Shown here one piece after another: positions 8,331-16,237 of a stretch of DNA of 45,864 bases. The position numbers were made by a program, and so were the translations under genes. The notes under the pieces were generated by a model that saw only the letters and a list, made by a program, of their open reading frames with translations, did not search any database and was not told the DNA's origin. Each line of letters opens with the position of its first letter. Positions within the stretch are counted from its first letter, which is position 1. Origin of the DNA: Bradyrhizobium sp. (GTDB taxonomy: Bacteria > Pseudomonadota > Alphaproteobacteria > Rhizobiales > Xanthobacteraceae); NCBI GenBank assembly GCA_030681365.1, contig JAUXWH010000328.1, forward strand, positions 1-45,864, in the 5' to 3' direction.

Positions 8331-9854
8331 ATGATCATCAGCGGCGAGCGCAGCATCGGCTATCCCGAGATTCACGGCCGCATCGCCCGGGCGGCGACGG
8401 GATTGCGGACGCTCGGCCTGCAGGGCGGCACGCCGGTCGCCATGATGCTGCGCAATGATTTCGCGCTGTTCGAGGTCGCCGGCGCAGCAGCAGCGCTCGG
8501 CAGTCCGGTGGTGCCGATCAACTGGCATCTGAAGGCCGAAGAGGTCGCCTATATCCTGGCCGACAGCGGCGCCAGGATTCTGGTCTGCCACGCCGATCTG
8601 CTGCCGCAGATCGAAAGCGGCCTGCCCGGCGATCTCCGCCTGATGGTGGTTGCCACGCCGCCGGAAATCGCCGCGGCGTTCAACATCGCACCGACGCTGA
8701 CGCAAGTCCCCGAGGGCACGACGGATTGGGACTCATGGCGTGACGGCCACGCCCCGGCGCAGGAGGCCGCCGTCGGCGGCGCCCCGATGTTCTACACCTC
8801 GGGCACCACAGGCCTGCCCAAGGGCGTACGCCGCAAGCCGATGCGGCCCGAACAGATCGCGGCCTCGGCGCGCGTCGGCGGCATCGCCTATGGCATCAAG
8901 CCCGGGGAGGATCAGGTCATCCTGATGAACGGTCCGATGTATCATTCAGCGCCAAACTCCTACGGCATGCTGGCGTTCCGCAACGGCTGCCGGATCGTGC
9001 TCGAGCCGCGCTTCGACCCCGAGGACATGCTGCAGCTGATCGCGCGCCACCGCGTCACCCATATGCACATGGTGCCGACCATGTTCGTACGGCTGCTGCG
9101 GCTGCCGGAGGAGGTGAAGGGCCGATACGACCTCTCTTCGTTGCGCTTCGTCGTGCATGGCGCGGCGCCCTGCCCGCCGCAGGTCAAGCGCGCGATGATC
9201 GACTGGTGGGGCCCGGTGGTGCACGAATATTTCGGCTCTACCGAAACCGGCATTCCGGTGTGGCACTCCGCCGAGGAGGCGCTGAAAAAACCCGGCACCG
9301 TCGGGCGCGCCATCGAGGGCGGCATCGTGAAGATCTTCCGCGCCGACGGTAAACAATGCGGCGTCGGCGAGCCCGGCGAAATCTTCATGCGGCAGACCTC
9401 GGTGCCGGACTTCGACTATCACGGCAAGGCCGAGGCCCGCACCGAGGCCGGCCGCGACGGCCTGGTCAGCGTCGGCGACGTCGGCTACCTCGACGCCGAC
9501 GGCTATCTGTTCCTGTGCGACCGCAAGCGCGACATGGTGATCTCCGGCGGCGTCAACATCTACCCGGCAGAAATCGAGAACGCGCTGATCGGCATGGCCG
9601 GCGTGCGCGACTGCGCGGTATTCGGCGTTCCCGACGAGGAATTCGGCGAGCGGCTGTTTGCCTGCATCGAAAAGGAACCGGACACGGCGCTGTCATCAAG
9701 CGCGGTCCAGGAATTTTTGCGCGGCAAGCTCGCCAACTTCAAGGTGCCCAAGGACATCCAGTTCCTCGACGCGCTGCCGCGCGAGGCCAGCGGCAAGATA
9801 TTCAAGGGCAAGCTTCGCGATCTCTATCGCGAAGGCGGGCTGCGCGCCACGTGA
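8331..9854 (+). CDS. AMP-forming acyl-CoA synthetase
   Basis: A 507-residue member of the ANL superfamily that activates a carboxylic acid to its CoA thioester through an acyl-adenylate. The P-loop FYTSGTTGLPKG is at about 154-165. Also visible are YFGSTETG (A5-type motif), the hinge region LFLCDRKRDMVISGGVNIYP, and a C-terminal lysine in PREASGKIFK. A GATAAGGAAAC stretch precedes the ATG. The gene follows the binding protein after an inverted repeat, and the DUF2855 gene lies 104 bp downstream. The acid substrate cannot be read from the sequence; a product of the neighbouring oxidation steps is a reasonable inference. Confidence 0.9.
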   Translation: MIISGERSIGYPEIHGRIARAATGLRTLGLQGGTPVAMMLRNDFALFEVAGAAAALGSPVVPINWHLKAEEVAYILADSGARILVCHADLLPQIESGLPGDLRLMVVATPPEIAAAFNIAPTLTQVPEGTTDWDSWRDGHAPAQEAAVGGAPMFYTSGTTGLPKGVRRKPMRPEQIAASARVGGIAYGIKPGEDQVILMNGPMYHSAPNSYGMLAFRNGCRIVLEPRFDPEDMLQLIARHRVTHMHMVPTMFVRLLRLPEEVKGRYDLSSLRFVVHGAAPCPPQVKRAMIDWWGPVVHEYFGSTETGIPVWHSAEEALKKPGTVGRAIEGGIVKIFRADGKQCGVGEPGEIFMRQTSVPDFDYHGKAEARTEAGRDGLVSVGDVGYLDADGYLFLCDRKRDMVISGGVNIYPAEIENALIGMAGVRDCAVFGVPDEEFGERLFACIEKEPDTALSSSAVQEFLRGKLANFKVPKDIQFLDALPREASGKIFKGKLRDLYREGGLRAT

Positions 9855-9958
9855 CGGAGGCGGAAAACCAAACGCCGTTTTAAACGTCATGGCTGTTGCA
9901 AAACGGTCATCGTCGCAGACAATGATTGCCGACAGGAAAAACAGCCGGGATCGACGTG

Positions 9959-11044
9959 ATGAAATCCACCGACTTCATCGTTGCACGCGACGACCTGCAG
10001 CAATGCAAGGTGATCGAGACCGAATTGCCTGACGCCGCCGCGTTGCCCAACGATGCGCTGCTGGTACGCGTCACCAGCTTCGCCTTCACCGCCAACAACA
10101 TCACCTATGCCGTGCTCGGCGATGCCCTGAAATACTGGCAGCTGTTTCCGGCGCCGGAAGGCTTCGGCAACGTTCCGGTGTGGGGATTTGGCGAGGTGGT
10201 AGCCTCGCGGCATCCGGATGTCGCCACCGGCGAGCGGCTGTTCGGCTATTTTCCGATGGCGACGCATCTGGTGATCGAGGCCGCCGACGTCGGCAAGCGC
10301 TGGCTGCGCGACGCCGCCGCGCATCGCCAGGACGTGGCGCCGGTCTACAATATCTATACCCGCGTCAGCGGCGATCCCGCCTTCGCCGGGCGGCAGGGCG
10401 ATTACCAGGCGCTGCTGCGGCCGCTGTTCATGCTGTCGTTCCTCGTCGACGATTATCTCGCCGAGAATGAATTTTTTGGCGCGCGCAGCGTGCTGCTGTC
10501 GTCGGCTTCCAGCAAGACCGCCTTCGGGCTGGCGCATCTGCTGCATACCCAGCGCCAGGGCGTCAAGGTGATCGGGCTCACCTCGGCCTCGAACGTGGAA
10601 TTCGTCAAATCGCTCGGCTGCTACGACGAGGTCGTGACCTATGACCGCGTCACCTCGCTGCCGCCGGATTCGCCCGTCGCCTATGTCGACATGGCCGGCA
10701 GCAGCGCGTTGCGGGAAACGCTGCACCGGCATTTCGGCGACCAGATGAAATATTCAGGGCGCGTCGGGCTCACCCATCGCAGCTCCGCGCCGGACGAGCC
10801 GGCACTGCCGGGCGCCAGGCCGGCCTGGTTCTTTGCGCCCGACCAGATCCGCAAGCGCGCCAGGGAATGGGGCCCCGGCGGCGTCGACGCCCGGTTTGGC
10901 GCGGCATGGTCGGGTTTTGCCCCAATGCTGGACCGGTGGCTGACCGTGACCGAAGGCCGCGGCCGGGAGGCCGTGAAGCAAGTCTATCTCGACACCCTGA
11001 ACGGCCGCGTCGCGCCGGAACAGGGCCATATCCTGTCGCTGTAG
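9959..11044 (+). CDS. DUF2855 family protein (MDR-like fold)
   Basis: A 361-residue protein of the DUF2855 family, whose members have a quinone-oxidoreductase-like medium-chain dehydrogenase layout. Residues about 28-110 (LLVRVTSFAFTANNITYAVLGD, then VWGFGEV) form a GroES-like part. Residues about 180-240 (SVLLSSASSKTAFGLAHLL, VIGLTSASN) form a nucleotide-binding part. Zinc ligands are absent. No member has a firmly assigned reaction to my knowledge; an NAD(P)H-dependent redox step is inferred. The ATG at 9959 is chosen over TTG 9926 because homology-type sequence starts here. It sits between the CoA ligase and FMO genes on the same strand. Confidence 0.82.
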   Translation: MKSTDFIVARDDLQQCKVIETELPDAAALPNDALLVRVTSFAFTANNITYAVLGDALKYWQLFPAPEGFGNVPVWGFGEVVASRHPDVATGERLFGYFPMATHLVIEAADVGKRWLRDAAAHRQDVAPVYNIYTRVSGDPAFAGRQGDYQALLRPLFMLSFLVDDYLAENEFFGARSVLLSSASSKTAFGLAHLLHTQRQGVKVIGLTSASNVEFVKSLGCYDEVVTYDRVTSLPPDSPVAYVDMAGSSALRETLHRHFGDQMKYSGRVGLTHRSSAPDEPALPGARPAWFFAPDQIRKRAREWGPGGVDARFGAAWSGFAPMLDRWLTVTEGRGREAVKQVYLDTLNGRVAPEQGHILSL

Positions 11045-11149
11045 GGAATAGCCGGCATCTCTTCGCCGGCCTTTCTGCGCGATCCCAAATGGGTATAGGC
11101 TCCCTGTCAGGGAAACCGCCGCACAGACGGCCGGTGCAGAGAAACGCGC

Positions 11150-12946
11150 ATGCTCGACAAAACGGACGATCTTTCGCTAACCGTGGAAAACTGGCTGGCG
11201 CAATTCGAAGACGCGCTGGCAAAGCCGGGCGATGGCGCCCTCAAAGCGCTGTTTCACCCTGACAGCTATTGGCGCGACGTGCTGGCGCTGAGCTGGACGC
11301 TGCAGACCATCAACGGCCGCGACGCCATTCTGGAGACGCTGACATCGCAGGCGGCCGGCGCCGCGCCATCCGGCTTCGCCATCGATCCCGACCGCGCCGC
11401 GCCGCGCCGGGTGAGGCGCGCCGGCACCAGCTCGATCGAGGCAATCTTCAAGTTCGAGACCGCGATCGGCCGCGGCGATGGAATTTTGCGCCTGATCCCC
11501 GACACCGGCGACGGCAACCGGTTAAAGGCCTGGACGCTGCTGACCGCGCTTCAGGAACTGAAGGGCTTCGAAGAACAACTCGGCGCCGCGCGGCCGCGCG
11601 GCAACGCCTATTCACGCGATTTTCGGGGCCCCAACTGGCTCGATTCGCGCAAGGCCTCGGCCGACTACGCCGATCGCGACCCGGCCGTGCTGGTGATCGG
11701 GGGCGGCCAATCCGGACTGTGTATCGCCGCACGGCTGAAGCAATTGCAGGTCGATACCCTGATCGTCGACCGCGAGGAACGAATTGGCGACAACTGGCGC
11801 AAGCGCTACCACGCGCTGACGCTGCACAACCAGGTGCAGGTCAACCATCTGCCCTACATGCTGTTTCCGCCGAACTGGCCGACCTACATCCCCAAGGACA
11901 AGCTCGCCAACTGGTTTGAATCCTATGTCGACGGGATGGAGCTGAATTTCTGGACCGGCACGGAGTTCGAGGGCGGCAGCTACGACGAGACGGCAGGCCG
12001 CTGGACCGTGACGCTGCGCCGGGCCGACGGCAGCAAACGCATCATGCATCCGCGCCATGTCGTGCTAGCCACCGGCGTCAGCGGCATTCCGAGCGTGCCC
12101 GATATTCCCAGCCTGAGGAATTTCGCCGGCACGGTGATCCATTCCAGCCAGTATACCGACGGCGAGGAATGGAAGGGCAAGCAGGCCATTGTGATCGGCA
12201 CCGGCAACAGCGGCCACGACATCGCGCAGGATCTGCATTCGAGCGGCGCCGGGGTAACGATGGTGCAGCGATCCTCGACGCTGGTCGTCTCCATCGAACC
12301 ATCGGCGCAGCTGGTCTATGCGCCCTACAATGAGGGCACGCTGGAGGACAACGATCTCATCGCCACCTCGATGCCGCTCAAACTGGCGCGCAAGAGTCAC
12401 GCGCTGACCTGCGATAAATCCAGAGAGCTCGACAAGGACCTGCTCGCCGGGCTGGAGCGCGTCGGCTTCAAGCTGGATTTCGGCGAGGACAATACCGGCT
12501 GGCAGTTCAAATACCTCACCCGGGGCGGCGGCTATTATTTCAATGTCGGCTGCTCCGACCTGCTCATCAAGGGCGAGATCGCCTTGAGGCAATTTTCCGA
12601 TATCGACACCTTCGTCGCCGGGGGCGCGGTCATGAAGGACGGCAAGACCATCGCCGCCGACCTGATCGTGCTGGCGACCGGCTACAAGCGGCAGGAAGAG
12701 CTGGTGCGCAAGCTATTCGGCGAGACCGTCGAACAGCGCGTCGGACCCATCTGGGGTTTCGGCGAAGCGCAGGAACTGCGCAACATGTATGTGCGCACCG
12801 GTCAGCCCGGCCTGTGGCTGATCGCCGGCGGCCTCGCCCAATGCCGGATCGGGTCCAAGCAGCTGGCACTGCAGATCAAGGCGATCGAGCAAGGCCTGCT
12901 GCCGCGGGTCATGACGGCAGCGGGGCCGGAAGTAGTCCTCACGTGA
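11150..12946 (+). CDS. Flavin-containing monooxygenase with N-terminal NTF2/SnoaL-like domain
   Basis: A 598-residue two-domain protein. Residues 1-140 resemble a SnoaL/NTF2-type cone fold. Residues 178-598 are a class B flavin monooxygenase: FAD motif GGGQSG at 184-189, LATG at 306-309, the family fingerprint FAGTVIHSSQY at 325-335 (FxGxxxHxxxY form), and the NADPH Rossmann motif GTGNSG at 350-355. Class B enzymes perform N- or S-oxygenation or Baeyer-Villiger insertion; the Tyr ending of the fingerprint is closer to FMO/YUCCA-like than to classical BVMOs. The following gene encodes a beta-propeller that could be a lactonase or lyase. The substrate is unknown. It lies 105 bp after the DUF2855 gene. 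Confidence 0.88.
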   Translation: MLDKTDDLSLTVENWLAQFEDALAKPGDGALKALFHPDSYWRDVLALSWTLQTINGRDAILETLTSQAAGAAPSGFAIDPDRAAPRRVRRAGTSSIEAIFKFETAIGRGDGILRLIPDTGDGNRLKAWTLLTALQELKGFEEQLGAARPRGNAYSRDFRGPNWLDSRKASADYADRDPAVLVIGGGQSGLCIAARLKQLQVDTLIVDREERIGDNWRKRYHALTLHNQVQVNHLPYMLFPPNWPTYIPKDKLANWFESYVDGMELNFWTGTEFEGGSYDETAGRWTVTLRRADGSKRIMHPRHVVLATGVSGIPSVPDIPSLRNFAGTVIHSSQYTDGEEWKGKQAIVIGTGNSGHDIAQDLHSSGAGVTMVQRSSTLVVSIEPSAQLVYAPYNEGTLEDNDLIATSMPLKLARKSHALTCDKSRELDKDLLAGLERVGFKLDFGEDNTGWQFKYLTRGGGYYFNVGCSDLLIKGEIALRQFSDIDTFVAGGAVMKDGKTIAADLIVLATGYKRQEELVRKLFGETVEQRVGPIWGFGEAQELRNMYVRTGQPGLWLIAGGLAQCRIGSKQLALQIKAIEQGLLPRVMTAAGPEVVLT

Positions 12947-12956
12947 ACCCATCAAC

Positions 12957-13052
12957 CGTCATTCCGGGGCGTGCGAAGCACGAACCCGGAATCCATCGCC
13001 ACGATCGCGAGTATGGATTCCGGGCCTGCGCTTCGCGCCTCCCGGAATGACG
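12957..13052. repeat. Palindromic repeat, family 2-like, inside the operon
   Basis: Almost fully self-complementary: CGTCATTCCGGG at the left pairs with CCCGGAATGACG at the right, and CCCGGAATCCAT pairs with ATGGATTCCGGG inside. It lies between the FMO gene and the NHL gene and ends about 24 bp before the latter's start. Confidence 0.85.
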
Positions 13053-13075
13053 GCATCATTTCAAGGGAGTTACAC

Positions 13076-14050
13076 ATGCCGGTCATTCTCGGCTCGGGCG
13101 AGCATCGCTACCGCGTGGTGGAGAGTTTTGCAAAGCTGCCGGATGGCTGGAGCCTGACCGACGTCGCTTCCGTCGCGGTCGACAGCAAGGACCGCGTCTA
13201 CGTCTTCAACCGCGGCGCCCATCCGATGGTAGTGTTCGACACCAAGGGCAATTTCATCACCAGCTGGGGCGAAGGCGTGTTCAACCGCGCGCATGGGCTG
13301 CACATCGACGCCGACGACAATCTCTATTGCACCGATGACGGCGACCACACCGTGCGCAAATGCTCCGCCGACGGCAAGGTGCTGCTGACCATCGGCATCC
13401 CCGACAAGCCGGCGCCGTTCATGAGCGGCGAGCCGTTCCACCGCTGCACCCACACCGCGCTGTCGCCGAAGGGCGAGATCTACGTCTCCGACGGCTACGG
13501 CAATGCCTGCGTCCATAAATACACCCCGGACGGCAAGTTGATAAAGACCTGGGGCGAGCCCGGCACCGATCCCGGCCATTTCAACATCGTCCACAACATC
13601 GTCACCGATGCCGACGGCTGGGTCTATGTCGCCGACCGCGAGAACCATCGCGTCCAGGTGTTCGACGGCAACGGCAAGTACGAGACCCAGTGGAATAATC
13701 TGCACCGGCCCTGCGCGCTGTGCGCCTGCGGCGGCGGCAAGTCGCCGAATTTCATCATTGGCGAACTCGGACCCGGCATGGCGGTCAACCGCAAAGTGCC
13801 GAATCTCGGTCCGCGCCTGAGCATCGTGGATTCGAAGGGCAAACGCATCGCCCGGCTCGGCGGCGAGAACGGCCCCGGCATCGAGACCGGCAAATTCCTC
13901 GCGCCGCACGGCATCGCGCTGGATTCCAGAGGCGACATCTATCTCGGTGAAGTCGGCGTCACCGACTGGAAGACCAGCTGTCCGGATACGCCGATGCCGC
14001 CGAAAGTCGGAGTGGCGCGTTGCCTGCAGAAGCTGGAGAAGATCGTCTGA
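13076..14050 (+). CDS. NHL-repeat six-bladed beta-propeller protein (PAL/SMP-30-like)
   Basis: A 324-residue protein built from NHL repeats. Successive blades show VAVDSKDRVYVFNRG, LHIDADDNLYCTDDG, ALSPKGEIYVSDG, IVTDADGWVYVADRENHRVQVF and GIALDSRGDIYLGEVG. The layout matches bacterial proteins annotated as peptidyl-alpha-hydroxyglycine alpha-amidating lyase-like, a fold shared with SMP-30-type lactonases. No signal peptide is seen, so it is probably cytoplasmic. An AAGGGAG box stands 8 bases before the ATG. As last gene of the apparent operon it could hydrolyse a product of the monooxygenase, but catalysis is not proven by the sequence. Confidence 0.83.
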   Translation: MPVILGSGEHRYRVVESFAKLPDGWSLTDVASVAVDSKDRVYVFNRGAHPMVVFDTKGNFITSWGEGVFNRAHGLHIDADDNLYCTDDGDHTVRKCSADGKVLLTIGIPDKPAPFMSGEPFHRCTHTALSPKGEIYVSDGYGNACVHKYTPDGKLIKTWGEPGTDPGHFNIVHNIVTDADGWVYVADRENHRVQVFDGNGKYETQWNNLHRPCALCACGGGKSPNFIIGELGPGMAVNRKVPNLGPRLSIVDSKGKRIARLGGENGPGIETGKFLAPHGIALDSRGDIYLGEVGVTDWKTSCPDTPMPPKVGVARCLQKLEKIV

Positions 14051-14057
14051 ACGGAGC

Positions 14058-14981
14058 TCAGAGCTTGGACAACAGGCCGCTCGCCGAATTCGCTCCGATC
14101 GCTCCCTGCAACGACGTCAACGTCCGGTAATTTTGCGCGATGGTGGCCAAAGAGCGATTGTCGAAATCCGTGAAGTCGACCTGTTGGCCGGAGCCGCGCG
14201 AGCGATCGAACGTCAGATTCGTCCCGTTGTCGCGGGCCGCGTTGGCCTGCGCATCGAGCATGGCACGCGCCCGCGACGTGATGCCGGCGCTGTCGGTTGC
14301 CGCCGACGACGATCCGCTGGATGACGTTCGGGCGAGCAGTGCGCGGACCGGATCGTTGGGATTTCCCGTATCGGGTGCCTTGCCGAAGGCGCTTTTGGCG
14401 GCGGCCAGGCCATCGAGCACCGCCTGGTATTCGTTTTTCCAGGCCGGCGTCGCCTGCTCGTCGAGACCGGCCTTGTTGAGATAATTGAGCGCCGCGTCAT
14501 AGGGCGCGGCATAGTCGCCGGTGTGGCGGGCGATCACGACGTAAGGCGAGACCGCATCATCGAACCGGACCTGCAGCGTCTTGGTGGCGGCATCGATCTC
14601 CTGCTGGCTGAACTGGCCCGGCGTGCTCGAGGCAACCACCGACAACGTCGCGCGGTCCTGCCCGGTCAGGTCGACCGCGATCTCGCCGTCCAGCACCGCC
14701 GAGGAAATGCCAAGCGCGGCGTATTGCTGGTCGAACCATTGGCGCGCATTGGCGGCCAGCGTCGCCGGCGACGCCTCGGCGGTGCTGGCCGCGAGGTAGG
14801 CCTTTGCCTCCTCCGACAGGGTCACCGATGTCGCATTCGAATCCCGTGGAGTGGTATCGGCGTTGGCGGCCTTCGTGGCATTGGACGCCGCGCCACTCGA
14901 GGCCGCGCCATAGGCGCCGCTGGCGTAACTCCACGAATTCGCGGTGTTGAGTCCCACGGCTGCCGTCACGCCGCTCTCCAT
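14058..14981 (-). CDS. Hypothetical protein, Ala/Ser-rich
   Basis: A 307-residue protein that I do not recognise. Residues 1-50 are rich in Ala, Ser and Thr and have no clear signal peptide. VTLSEEAKAYLAAS (52-65) resembles short segments found in flagellar and surface-associated proteins of rhizobia. The rest is predicted mostly helical, with a Ser-rich linker (about 220-235). It is convergent with the NHL gene, whose stop lies 7 bp away, and diverges from the region that leads to the HNH gene. A surface or flagellum-related role would be a guess. Confidence 0.7.
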   Translation of the reverse strand: MESGVTAAVGLNTANSWSYASGAYGAASSGAASNATKAANADTTPRDSNATSVTLSEEAKAYLAASTAEASPATLAANARQWFDQQYAALGISSAVLDGEIAVDLTGQDRATLSVVASSTPGQFSQQEIDAATKTLQVRFDDAVSPYVVIARHTGDYAAPYDAALNYLNKAGLDEQATPAWKNEYQAVLDGLAAAKSAFGKAPDTGNPNDPVRALLARTSSSGSSSAATDSAGITSRARAMLDAQANAARDNGTNLTFDRSRGSGQQVDFTDFDNRSLATIAQNYRTLTSLQGAIGANSASGLLSKL

Positions 14982-15146
14982 GCCCGTTAAGAATCGGCTA
15001 AAAACAGTAGGCGGCGTATGGTTAACAAGTGCTTACGCGGGATTCGCGACGAACCGATCCTGCTTCGCTCCTTGCGGGAAAGCTGGATGGCTTCGCCGCC
15101 GCTCGCCGCAACGTCGAGGGAGCGGCCCGCCGGCAAGTGACAGGCC

Positions 15147-15293
15147 GCCGGCGGCGGCTCCTACATTCTCGATCACCATCGGCTGGCCGAGAATCGGTCG
15201 CATCTGCTCCGCCGGAAAGCACGCCAGGGTATGGGTGGCAGCGGCGGCCGGGAACGGCACGATCATGGCGGTCGGGCGCGCCGAACCGATTTG
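15147..15293 (-). pseudogene. Remnant of a Bug/TctC-type tricarboxylate binding protein gene
   Basis: Inside a 500-base gap, the minus strand encodes ARPTAMIVPFPAAAATHT and then EQMRPILGQPMVIENVGAAAGG. This follows the N-terminal pattern of tripartite tricarboxylate transporter receptors (Bug family), where IVPFPAGGxxD and QPVVVENxxGAGG are hallmarks. The first glycines and the Asp have been replaced, there is no signal peptide in frame upstream, and the similarity fades after residue 22 of the second motif. A complete gene would need about 960 bases. The rest of the gap (14982-15482) shows nothing else I can support. Confidence 0.6.
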
Positions 15294-15482
15294 GGCGACG
15301 GCGATGCCGGTCGGGACAGGACCGCGGTCAAATCGTCGGCAATCTACCCCGCAGCCCTCCGGTCTCTCAGGGTGTCCGGATGTCGCCACATTCGGCACGC
15401 GGCCACCGCAGGCTCCGCGCAAGTTCCTGCGTGCTGGAAAACCTCCCAACGCTCTTCACAATGCCGTCACGCTGCCTGTAGT

Positions 15483-16088
15483 ATGTCAACTCATGCTGCT
15501 TCGCAGTATCAAGGGGGTCAGGAGCGTTACTTGAACGCACATGTCTCGCAAGGCGGTTGGCCGGTGCTGGTGCTGAACGCGGATTTCCGCCCGCTCAGCT
15601 ATTACCCGTTGTCGCTCTGGTCCTGGCAGGATGCGATCAAGGCGGTGTTCCTCGACCGCGTCAATATCGTCGAGCATTACGACCGCGCGGTGCACAGCCC
15701 CTCGTTCGAGATCCAGCTGCCGAGCGTGGTGTCGCTGAAATCCTTCGTCAAGCCGACCACGCACCCGGCCTTCACCCGGTTCAACGTGTTCCTGCGCGAC
15801 CGCTTCGTCTGCCAGTACTGCCACGCGCATGACGATCTCACCTTCGACCACATCATTCCGAGGTCCAAAGGCGGCCAAACCACCTGGGAAAACGTCGTCG
15901 CCGCCTGTTCGCCCTGCAATCTGCGCAAGGGCAATCTGACACCGCAGCAGGCGCGGATGTTTCCCCGCCAGCCGCCGTTCGCGCCGACCGTGCACCAGTT
16001 GCACCGCAACGGGCGGCTGTTCCCGCCGAACTACCTGCACGACAGCTGGCTGGATTATCTTTATTGGGACACCGAGCTCGATCCGTAG
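15483..16088 (+). CDS. HNH endonuclease
   Basis: A 201-residue protein with a zinc-ribbon HNH nuclease domain. CQYC at 110-113 and CSPC at 142-145 bracket the core FDHIIPRSKGG (121-131), with Asn137 and Asn146 in the helix. The N-terminal part (VLVLNADFRPLSYYPLS, 28-44) is characteristic of a chromosomal HNH family widespread in alphaproteobacteria. Members are assumed to cut DNA, but their cellular role is not settled. The ATG at 15483 is chosen; TTG 15531 would remove 16 residues and is the alternative. No phage or intein context is present. Confidence 0.85.
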   Translation: MSTHAASQYQGGQERYLNAHVSQGGWPVLVLNADFRPLSYYPLSLWSWQDAIKAVFLDRVNIVEHYDRAVHSPSFEIQLPSVVSLKSFVKPTTHPAFTRFNVFLRDRFVCQYCHAHDDLTFDHIIPRSKGGQTTWENVVAACSPCNLRKGNLTPQQARMFPRQPPFAPTVHQLHRNGRLFPPNYLHDSWLDYLYWDTELDP

Positions 16089-16237
16089 GCCATCGGGTCC
16101 GCTCCGCGGCAATATGGACCCCGCGGTCATCTTCAGCCAAAACATCCTCTGTCGCTGAACGAGGCGCCGACGCCTGCGGCGCTTCCTCGTTCGCCAACCA
16201 CAAGCGGCGCATCAACAGCCGCATACGGAGGATACCC

